A stretch of 64,000 nucleotides of DNA from Flavihumibacter cheonanensis (GTDB lineage: Bacteria; Bacteroidota; Bacteroidia; Chitinophagales; Chitinophagaceae): positions 1,736,001 to 1,800,000 of the forward strand of contig NZ_JAKRWF010000001.1 in assembly GCF_022352215.1 (NCBI RefSeq). The letters run 5' to 3'. Of this stretch, positions 8,247-15,782 are shown piece by piece. How positions within the stretch are numbered: position 1 is the first letter of the stretch; every line of letters begins with the position of its first letter. The notes below the pieces were generated by a model. It was given only the letters and a program-made list of their open reading frames with translations. It did no database searches and was not told the origin of the DNA. The position numbers and the translations under genes were made by a program.

Positions 8247-10676
8247 ATGATTGAAACATACGAAGAAGGAAGAAAAATATTAGAAGGACTTAATGAAGAA
8301 TTTAAATCATTAGATATTATAAATTTTAATGAAGCGGACACACGTTTTAGGTTTATTGATACTATTTTGACAAAATGTTTAGGTTGGGAACCTAAGGACA
8401 TAAATAATGAAGATGTCGTTAATGAACACTATGCTGATTACAAACTAAATCTTTTTAGACCCGTTGCAGTTTGGGAAGCCAAAAAAGTGGGAAATTACTT
8501 TGAGCTTCCAGCTGGTAAACACAAAATAATTTATCCATTAAAGTCTCTTTGCAAGGATAATCCAGAATTCAAAAAAGCTTTAATACAAGTTAGTCATTAC
8601 TGTCATGAAAGAGGAATTCAGGTTGGTGTTGTATCAAATGGTTGGCAATTTGTTGCATTTTTAGCTAATCGTAACGACTCAGTTCGACCACTTGAAGGCG
8701 ATGCACTTGTAGTTCCTTCAATTGACTCTTTTCTATCTAATTATAGTGAAGTTTGGAGTTGCTTATCAAAAACGGGTTTTCAGGAAGAATATTTAACAAA
8801 AAAAATATTAGGAGGTACTGAGGAGCAACTGCCTGCCAAATTATCTTCTACAATTACTGATTATCCTGGTATAAAAAATCGAAACCCATTTCAAACAGAA
8901 TTAGAAATAATTAGTGATTTGGTTTTAGAAGATGTAATAAAAGAAAAAAGTATTGAAAAGGAATTTCTTGAAGACTGTTACTGTAAAAGTGGGTCTATAT
9001 CGCAGTATTCAGTTCTTAGCAAACAAATACTTTCATCCCGTTACAATTATCTATTTGAATCAAATGACAAAAAAGCAACTTTGGAACAAGTTGCAAATAA
9101 AAAGGGGGTTTCAAGCGAATTGGTAGAATTATTTGCAAACAGCCTAAGTAAAAGACCAATCTTATTAATTGGTGATGTTGGTGTAGGAAAATCAACATTC
9201 ATTGATAACCTTTTGTTGGTTGAAGCCCCTAATGTTTTTGAAAAATCCTTGACCTTTAAAATTGACTTAGGTTCTAAAGCTATAATAACATTAGATGTCA
9301 GAAAGGCAATTATAAAACTCATAAAAGACCAACTACGTGACATATATAAAATTGACATTTCTGAGGACAACTTTGTACGAAACGCTTATTTTGTTGAGTT
9401 AGAAAACTTTAAAAAAAGTGTCACTGTAAAAAAATTATACGAAATTGATAAAATAAGGGCCATCGAAAAAGAAATAGAATTCTTATCAAATCTCGTAGCT
9501 GACGATATTACTCATATAAAAAATTCGCTTGAATACATAAGCAAGAATCACAAAAAGCAAATTATTGTTTTCATTGATAATTGCGACCAAAGAAACGACC
9601 AAGACCAAGAGACAGCATTTTTGGTAGCACAAGAATTTGCAACTGACTGGCCGGTTATTGTGTTCGTCTGTTTAAGACCTGAAACTTTTCACCGCACAAA
9701 AAAAATAGATGGTGCATTAAGCGGCTATCATACAAAAGCATTTACTATCGCACCACCAAGAATTGATGAAGTTATCCAAAAACGATTAGCTTTTGCTCAA
9801 AAAATAACTAATGGTGAAATTGTATTGAGTAAGCTTGAAGGAAAAACGAGCTTTTCAAAACTTCATAAACTAATTCAATCATTCAAAGATTCTCTTGAAA
9901 GGAACAGAGACTTGTATCCATTTTTAGATAATATTTCAAATGGAAATATCAGAAAGGCAATTGAACTAATAAAGAAATATTTTGGTAGTGGGCATGTCGA
10001 CACAGAAAAGATTTTAAGAATTACAGAATCACAAGGGATGTATATTGTTCCAGTTCATGAACTTCTTAGGAGTGTAATTTTCGGCGATAATATATACTAC
10101 AACCCAAACAGTTCAGAAATTGTAAACTTATTTGAAGTTAGGACTTACGATACAAAAGAGCATTTCATCATCCCTTTGATATTAGGGATACTTAATGATT
10201 ACACTACCAACAACCGTAACCAAGGTTTTATATCTGTCAATGACCTTTACTCTTACATGCAAAGCCAAGGATTTATTCCGACACAAATTGATGGAGCATT
10301 GAACTTTATGTATTCAAAAGGGCTTTTTGAGACATCTCAAAAAGGAAACTCGTTAAACACAAACAATCAAAGCTTAATGGTTAGGGCTACAAGTTGTGGA
10401 ATTTATCACTTGTCGTTTTTAGTAAACTCATTCACGTATATTGACGCAATAATTGTTGACGTTTCAATATTTGACGAAGACACAAGAGGAAAGATAATAA
10501 ACACTTTTGACATTACACAACGACTTGAAAGATGCTTAGTATATAAATCATATCTCGACAATGTTTGGGAAGCAGCGAATTTCAAGGACACACATTTTGT
10601 TTGGCCACAGCGGTCAAAAGAATTGGAAATTGACATAGATAAAATAAAAAGTAAAAATCAAACCCATAGACGATAA
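8247..10676 (+). CDS. HsdR_N-like nuclease fused to STAND/AAA-like P-loop ATPase
   Basis: An 809-residue protein. Residues about 20-140 resemble the type I restriction HSDR_N nuclease domain: DTRFRFIDTILTKCLGW, then an acidic segment with D64, then VAVWEAKK with E77 and K79, and a following helix-strand ending in GVVSNGWQFVAF. Residues about 290-560 are a P-loop ATPase: Walker A LLIGDVGVGKSTF (about 306-318), Walker B IIVFIDNCDQ (about 439-448), a sensor-like FVCLRPETF (about 472-480), then FTIAPPRIDEVIQKRL, as seen in STAND/NACHT-like NTPases. The C-terminal 250 residues are helical and may be a sensor or winged-helix region. STAND proteins with a nuclease N-terminus act as intracellular phage sensors in known systems. 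Whether this one does is inference. It is the downstream member of the operon with the gene at 7054. Confidence 0.75.
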   Translation: MIETYEEGRKILEGLNEEFKSLDIINFNEADTRFRFIDTILTKCLGWEPKDINNEDVVNEHYADYKLNLFRPVAVWEAKKVGNYFELPAGKHKIIYPLKSLCKDNPEFKKALIQVSHYCHERGIQVGVVSNGWQFVAFLANRNDSVRPLEGDALVVPSIDSFLSNYSEVWSCLSKTGFQEEYLTKKILGGTEEQLPAKLSSTITDYPGIKNRNPFQTELEIISDLVLEDVIKEKSIEKEFLEDCYCKSGSISQYSVLSKQILSSRYNYLFESNDKKATLEQVANKKGVSSELVELFANSLSKRPILLIGDVGVGKSTFIDNLLLVEAPNVFEKSLTFKIDLGSKAIITLDVRKAIIKLIKDQLRDIYKIDISEDNFVRNAYFVELENFKKSVTVKKLYEIDKIRAIEKEIEFLSNLVADDITHIKNSLEYISKNHKKQIIVFIDNCDQRNDQDQETAFLVAQEFATDWPVIVFVCLRPETFHRTKKIDGALSGYHTKAFTIAPPRIDEVIQKRLAFAQKITNGEIVLSKLEGKTSFSKLHKLIQSFKDSLERNRDLYPFLDNISNGNIRKAIELIKKYFGSGHVDTEKILRITESQGMYIVPVHELLRSVIFGDNIYYNPNSSEIVNLFEVRTYDTKEHFIIPLILGILNDYTTNNRNQGFISVNDLYSYMQSQGFIPTQIDGALNFMYSKGLFETSQKGNSLNTNNQSLMVRATSCGIYHLSFLVNSFTYIDAIIVDVSIFDEDTRGKIINTFDITQRLERCLVYKSYLDNVWEAANFKDTHFVWPQRSKELEIDIDKIKSKNQTHRR

Positions 10677-11185
10677 GTAAACTTCACTAACATGAGTATT
10701 GCCAAAATGCAGGCTGACGTGTTTCAACTGTTGTAATTCTGTTGGGCAGCATATCCAGCTTGAACTTATTTATTTAGCCATGTGCATATCATCAAATTTT
10801 TATCTTTAAGCAGCAGCAGTTTGCTTGAGCAGGACAAAATCCTATTTGCAGCACTTCGGAAATAGGCCTTTAGAGGGAGTAAAAATTATCAATTTTTACT
10901 TTTGAAAGTAAAGAATATCCAGAAGGGAAATTCCTACTACCATTTGTCTTCAGAAGTGTTTTTTTACTTGCAATAAATTTAAACTATCCAAGAATATTTT
11001 GATCAGGTAATATGCATTTACAGCATCCTATAAGCAGAGGCTGAATATCGGGACTACAAGTCCTTGTGGTTAAATGTTAAATGGGTTGCTGATGAATTCA
11101 GCAATAAACTGTATTAGTTACGACTTAATCTGACAGTTAGAGTTAACTTCAGAGTAACTACAAACCAAAGTTTAACCCCTTAAAA
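10677..11185. other. Intergenic region with an A/T hairpin
   Basis: 509 bp with no supported gene. A perfect inverted repeat, GTAAAAATT-ATC-AATTTTTAC, lies at 10879-10899, directly followed by ACTTTTGAAAGT, itself a small dyad. It could end transcription of the upstream operon, although it has little G/C. The last part, before 11186, would be the left flank of the IS481 remnant. I could not identify a terminal inverted repeat. Confidence 0.3.
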
Positions 11186-11769
11186 ATGTCAGAAATGAAA
11201 GTAGAAACTAAGTTAATCAAAACAAAGTTAGGTTTACTGCAATTAGCCGAGCAGTTAAACAACGTTACGCAAGCTTGTAAGTACATGGGCTATAGCCGGG
11301 ATAGCTTTTACCGGTTAAAAGAACTGCACGATACTGGTGGAGAGTTGGCCTTACAGGAAATAAGCCGCAGAAAGCCAAATCCAAAGAATCGGGTAGCCCC
11401 TGAGATTGAGGAAGCAGTTTTACAGATCGCCTTTGATCAACCAGCGCTGGGGCAATTAAGAGCCAGTAATGAGTTGCGTAAAATCGCGGTGTGTTCATTT
11501 CTCCAGCGGGTATCCGATATGTATGGCAACGGCATGACCTGGAGACTTTCCCGAAGCGTTTAAAGGCGTTTGAAGCCCGTATGGCCCAGGAAGGCATTGT
11601 TCTTACTGAAGCTCAAATGATGGCACTGGAGCGTAAGAAAGAGCAACGGGAAGCCCATGGTGAAATTGAGACAGAACACCCGGGTTACCTGGGATCACAG
11701 GATACCTACTATGTTGGAAATATCAAGGGTGTAGGGCGGATATACCAACAGACATTTATTGATAATTAA
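11186..11769 (+). pseudogene. IS481-family transposase remnant (N-terminal part, frameshifted)
   Basis: The first frame (11186-11563) carries the helix-turn-helix start of an IS481 transposase: [19 protein letters not shown], then [13 protein letters not shown] and [13 protein letters not shown]. Around 11480-11490 the frame is lost. It continues in the frame that starts at 11491 with [38 protein letters not shown] and GVGRIYQQTFIDN, where a stop at 11767-11769 cuts the protein at the first catalytic Asp of the integrase core. The other two catalytic acidic residues are gone. The element cannot move by its own enzyme. Positions 11770-11953 hold no gene. Confidence 0.85.
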
Positions 11770-11953
11770 TTATTTGTAGTCCAGCTAAGTAATTTGATAG
11801 TTAGGTATTGAGTAACTGTTGATCGATTAATAAAATATTTAACAATAGAGTTTTGATAGCATTTTTCGGTTTAGCATACAATAGGATTCTACTTAATATT
11901 TTACAAACTACTTTTCAATGGCTTTTTACTGAGGATAAGCATAATAACCTGAA

Positions 11954-12268
11954 TTATGACTTTAATAACTGATCTATATCCTTCCTTAAAAAATAAATTC
12001 TACTCTGAATCCTAATTGGTCTCAATTTTCCGCACTTAATCCAATCATAAATTGTCGGTTTAGATACTTTTAAAAATTGACATAATTCCCGAACCTTCAT
12101 TAATTCATTTTCGGCAGACCGATTCGATATATTTTCATGTTTTGATTGAAAAACCGTCACAGCGAATCTAAATTCTTCTCTAATCAATTTTCGTAATTCC
12201 TCCAGGAATTCTTCAGGATCATAACTGAAAATTATTGCCGCTTTCCCTCTCACATTACTCTCACCCAT
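11954..12268 (-). CDS. Excisionase-like helix-turn-helix protein
   Basis: A 104-residue protein whose C-terminal half is a MerR/excisionase-type HTH_17 domain: LMKVRELCQFLKVSKPTIYD (about residues 56-75), then IKCGKLRPIRIQSRIYFLRK, the winged hairpin. The N-terminal 50 residues contain a helix rich in Glu and Arg. Proteins of this kind beside tyrosine integrases in Bacteroidetes elements act as recombination directionality factors or element regulators. Here it lies downstream of the decayed integrase (12347-13542) and on the same strand, and its reading frame is intact. It could serve the intact integrase at 13812 in trans, which is inference. ATG start at 12268. Confidence 0.7.
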   Translation of the reverse strand: MGESNVRGKAAIIFSYDPEEFLEELRKLIREEFRFAVTVFQSKHENISNRSAENELMKVRELCQFLKVSKPTIYDWIKCGKLRPIRIQSRIYFLRKDIDQLLKS

Positions 12269-12346
12269 AGCAAATCATTTACACTGAGTTAACTAAATAT
12301 AAGATCATAAACCTCAAACATCCTAATTTTAGCTGTAAAAATTCTA

Positions 12347-13542
12347 TTAATATTTATCCTGAAGAATTTGCATGTCGGTGCATATTTTTTTGTCTAACAA
12401 TTTTGCATAATGCTGGGTAGTTCGAATCGTGCGATGGCCCAATAATTTCGAAACTGTTTCTATGGGCACCCCATTACTTAAGTTTACAGTGGTCGGAAAT
12501 GTATTCCGGGCAATATGATAAGTTAGGCTCTTCTCAATTCCAGCTAAAATGGATATCTCTTTTTGATAGGCATTCGGTTACTTAACACTGGCAATAAACT
12601 CCTACCCTGAAATTTTTCGGAATATTTGTTCAGAATTTCTCTGGCAGGTTTTAATAATGGAATCCTGACCGTTATCTTAGTTTTCTGACGTTTGCTTTCT
12701 ATCCAAGGCCGCCCATTCACACCTGTAATAATTTCAGATTGTTCTAATTTCTCGACAATTGCATAGGAAAGCCGGATAAAGCAGCTAAATTAAAATATGT
12801 CACAAACCTGATTGAGCCGATCAAATTCAAACTCCTTTCGAATTAGCATTTCCAACTCAAATTCCGTTAATGCTGTACGACCAACTTCCCTACGTCTCAT
12901 TTCAAAGCATCAAAAAGGATCTTTCTGTAACCAGCCATACCGGATTCAACGATTTATTTTTTTACGAAAGTTGGAAAGGTATTTTACCGTTGAATTATGC
13001 CCACAGTTCTGTACAAATTTTAACCAGAAATCATACTCAGTCAGGAACTCATAATTTAAATGATGAAGTTCCAAATCCGTTCTCTTATAGCGCCATTTTA
13101 TAAATGACTGCGTATGCCGTAACGATATTTCATAGCGTTGCAAAGTTCCCGGGAAATATTGCTTTCCAACCAGCACTTTCATTTGGTCATTGTGTTGTTG
13201 AATAATCTCCAGTATTTTCTTTGTAGATTTTTCATAATCCTCCCCCAGTACACAGGCCTTAATGGCTTCCGGTGTTAAGATGATACCTTGTTCTAGTAAG
13301 CTTCGTTTAGCCTCGTAAATCTTGTGCTGCATGGCATCCAAAAAGGCGTTAAGGGATTTTACCGAATCCGATCGGCCATTCAATCTGCTGGATTGCGAAT
13401 TCAAGTTCTCAATGTTACAAGTCCTTTTCAAACTCAATTCCACAGACTTGCCATCCACCGTAATACGACAGTAAATATTGCCTACTCCTGCTGAATCGGT
13501 ATGTTTTCTCAAGAAGAAAAACAACCCAAAACTACGTTCCAT
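12347..13542 (-). pseudogene. Decayed tyrosine integrase
   Basis: The minus strand starts with MERSFGLFFFLRKHTDS at 13542 and is collinear with the intact integrase next to it: Arm-type N-terminal domain, SAM-like core-binding domain to FRKKINR (about 12946). The frame then breaks. Further homologous segments are visible: IITGVNGRPWIESKRQKTKI near 12690, then LTYHIARNTFPTTVNLSNGV, IETVSKLLGHRTIRTTQHYA and a stop at 12347. The Box II His-x-x-Arg and the nucleophilic Tyr are still encoded, but at least two frame changes separate the parts, so no full-length protein can be made. It is clearly a diverged paralogue and not a recent duplicate. It marks an older insertion event at the same locus. 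Confidence 0.85.
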
Positions 13543-13811
13543 AAGCACCAAAGACTGGACCGAATGATATCGTGACAAAAAAGAAGCATTTATTGGCGCC
13601 ATCCCATGCACTATTAAGAAGATCACAATTAAAGACCACGCATCCAATTAAACAATTATACGACCAATTCTCAACTACACTCCTTTAAAATAATTGTGCA
13701 CGGGTTGTTTTTAAAGTTAGTATTGACGCCAGCAATGCTACATTTCAATTCATAAGTGGGAATAACAAAATAATCCATAAACCTTCTTGGCCTTTTCTAT
13801 GTGCCGCACGC

Positions 13812-15035
13812 CTATTTCGGTAAATATTTTTTCCTAACAATTTTCATATCCTCACTTACCTTTCTATCCAGGATTTTTGCATATTGCTGTGTCGTCTTAA
13901 TGTCCCGATGTCCCAACATTTTTGAAACCGTTTCTATAGGTACCCCATTATTTAGTGTAACAGTTGTCGCAAACGTATGACGGGCAATATGAAATGTGAG
14001 GTTGGTTTGTATGGCACAGATGTCCGCGATTTCTTTTAGATACGCATTCATCTTTTGATTCGTAAGAATAGGAAGCACCTGATCATTGAGTTTGCATTGA
14101 GGATGATGTTGATACCGATCAATTATTGCTCTGGCGCTAGGAAGTAAGGGTATTCGAGTTGGAACGGCCGTTTTCTGTCGTTGGGACACAATCCACTCTT
14201 CACCATCTATCCCCACGATGATTTCAGAGGCCTTTAACTGCTTTACATCCACATATGCCAACCCTGTATAACAACTGAACAGAAATATATCTCTTACAAT
14301 TCTTAACCGTTCTATTGCTATCTCTTTAGTTTCAATCTTCTGTAGGTCATGCTCAGTTAAAGCAAATCTTCGAACTTCTTTCTTCCCCATATTAAATCCA
14401 TAAAATGGATCTTTGGGCAACCTACCGCTTTTGAGGCAATGATTAACGATCTTACGGAAGTTACTCAGGTATTTCATGGTGGTATTGTGGTCACACTTGC
14501 GTACGCTTTTGAACCAGAATTCAAAATCACAAATCATTTCATAGTCCATTGTTTGGATAGGAATATCCGGAACCTTAAATTTCCATTGTATAAATGCCTG
14601 GGTGTGTCGCAGCGCAGTTTCATATCGCTTTAGAGTCATCGGAGCATACTGATGCTCCACCAACGCCTTCATCTTCTCATTATGCTGCTGAAACATCTCC
14701 ATAAGCATTACTTTCCGTCGCTGCGTTTCAGTGCCCAATAACAGGGCTTTGATACCCTGGGCCGTTACTGGTTTGTCGCTTTCAATCAACTGCCGCTTCG
14801 CTTCAAATACCTTTTGTGTTAACGTATCCAGATAGGCATTAAACTCTCTTACCGCATCCGTTTTACCTTTCATGCGCCCCGATGCATTGTTCCACTTTTC
14901 AGGGTGGCAATGTCGCTTTGTACTGATTTCTACCGCGGTCCTATCCACGGTTATTTTCAGGTAAACGGGCAGCTCTCCTTCAAGGGTAGACTTCGATTTT
15001 CGAAGAAAAAATAATAGTCCAAAACTCTTTTCCAT
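13812..15035 (-). CDS. Tyrosine integrase of the ssrA island
   Basis: About 407 residues from the ATG at 15035. The longer frame to 15095 adds 20 residues without family similarity, and MEKSFGLLFFLRK is the conserved start shared with the neighbouring pseudogene. Domains: Arm-DNA-binding N-terminus (1-90), SAM-like core-binding domain (about 95-195), catalytic domain (about 200-400). Catalytic residues seen: the SQRQKT beta-strand Lys, HIARHTF (Box II H-x-x-R), the GH of MLGHRDIKTTQQYA, and the Tyr in QQYA. The Box I Arg is not evident: the segment reads FSCYTGLAYVDV with Ala at that place, as is known for the CTnDOT-type integrases, where the first Arg is also missing. The gene ends at 13812, is transcribed away from ssrA, and lies 260 bp from its 3' end, the usual arrangement for an island that integrates into ssrA. 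Confidence 0.9.
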   Translation of the reverse strand: MEKSFGLLFFLRKSKSTLEGELPVYLKITVDRTAVEISTKRHCHPEKWNNASGRMKGKTDAVREFNAYLDTLTQKVFEAKRQLIESDKPVTAQGIKALLLGTETQRRKVMLMEMFQQHNEKMKALVEHQYAPMTLKRYETALRHTQAFIQWKFKVPDIPIQTMDYEMICDFEFWFKSVRKCDHNTTMKYLSNFRKIVNHCLKSGRLPKDPFYGFNMGKKEVRRFALTEHDLQKIETKEIAIERLRIVRDIFLFSCYTGLAYVDVKQLKASEIIVGIDGEEWIVSQRQKTAVPTRIPLLPSARAIIDRYQHHPQCKLNDQVLPILTNQKMNAYLKEIADICAIQTNLTFHIARHTFATTVTLNNGVPIETVSKMLGHRDIKTTQQYAKILDRKVSEDMKIVRKKYLPK

Positions 15036-15130
15036 AACACCTCTTTTATAGGTTGTAAAATTAGATTTGATACATGAGTAAAAATCTACATGCATCGATA
15101 CAAAGTGTTAATAGAGAGCGAGTTGTATAA

Positions 15131-15210
15131 GATTCATTGAACTCAGGTAAAGCCCGGTATGAGTTCAATGAATCGTTCAATGAACTTTTCGGTAAAGCGG
15201 GGTAAAGTGA
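15131..15210. repeat. Repeat cluster between integrase and ssrA, probable attachment-site arm region
   Basis: A perfect 14-bp inverted repeat (GATTCATTGAACTC at 15131-15144 and its complement at 15161-15174) is followed by a related GTTCAATGAAC at 15175-15185. GGTAAAG occurs three times, at 15146, 15191 and 15201. Short direct and inverted repeats next to an integrase gene and a tmRNA 3' end are what arm-type integrase or excisionase binding sites look like. The role is inferred. Confidence 0.45.
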
Positions 15211-15228
15211 GGTCAGCTAAAAATGAAA

Positions 15229-15260
15229 AAAGCCCGCAAATACTAGGTTTTGTGAGCTTT
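15229..15260 (-). terminator. tmRNA terminator hairpin
   Basis: On the minus strand, AAAGCTCACAAA pairs with TTTGCGGGCTTT (one mismatch, one G-U) around an 8-nt loop, then a run of T follows. It lies 36 bp past the tmRNA 3' end. A second hairpin, ACACGGT-N5-ACCGTGT at 15263-15281, lies between them. Confidence 0.6.
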
Positions 15261-15295
15261 CCACACGGTAGTTAACCGTGTTTAATACTAAAAAG

Positions 15296-15668
15296 TGGAG
15301 CTGGGGGGAGTCGAACCCCCGTCCAAACATATCCGTCAAGAGCTTTCTACATGTTTAGTTGCTTATTAATTGTCGGGAAAGAACAGGAAAACAACCAACC
15401 GATTCCTTCCTTAGCTGAATAGTCTTTTGTTCAGGTCACAGCCTTCCTGAACAGCAACCTGTGTTTGGTTTTGAGTCGGCGGCGGAGCTTGGTAACAGGT
15501 CAACCTGCTCAACGCGGCCCTAATGACTACTTAATCACTGATTAGGCAGCCATGGCATACTGTGTATTGCCATTTGAAGTTCGGGTATTCAGATTTACGT
15601 GCTAATTATCCAACGCACGACATGCTTACACTCTCAAAGAACTACGCTGTCGAAACCAGTACAGCCCC
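15296..15668 (-). ncRNA. ssrA: tmRNA (transfer-messenger RNA)
   Basis: About 373 nt on the minus strand. The 5' end starts GGGGCTGTACTGGTTTCGAC at 15668 and the 3' end closes with a T-arm GGGGGTTCGACTCCCCC and the acceptor strand CAGCTCCA at 15296. GGGGCTG pairs with CAGCTCC, as in other tmRNAs, and CCA is not encoded. The tag reading frame ends with GNTQYAMAA followed by TAA (stop at 15542-15544), the hydrophobic AMAA end being a degradation tag. The molecule rescues stalled ribosomes together with SmpB. Its 3' end is a common integration site, which fits the integrase just beyond it. Confidence 0.95.
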
Positions 15669-15681
15669 CAACGGAACTGAG

Positions 15682-15745
15682 AAGTATGAATTATGAAGTA
15701 TGAATTATTGATAGTCCAATTCTTAATTCATAATTCTCAATTCAT
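15682..15745. repeat. Intergenic AT-rich inverted repeat (GAATTATGAA type)
   Basis: The stretch between ssrA and the MutS-like gene repeats GAAGTATGAATTAT nearly twice and then carries the inverted form TTAATTCATAATTC. It can form an imperfect A/T hairpin. Such short palindromic units are common between genes in Bacteroidetes and here may have inflated the open frame of the following gene. Confidence 0.45.
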
Positions 15746-15782
15746 GATTCCAAAGATACAGATTTATCCTAGTTTCACAGCT

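Noticed and set aside
13648-13811. Searched for a second copy of the ssrA 3' end between the two integrases, and elsewhere in the first 15 kb
   Set aside because: I found no match to the CAGCTCCA or T-arm sequence by eye. The far attachment site is probably outside the window.
15693-15782. N-terminal extension of the MutS-like protein
   Set aside because: Most of those codons come from the AT-rich inverted repeat, and the family-like part begins at or after 15783.
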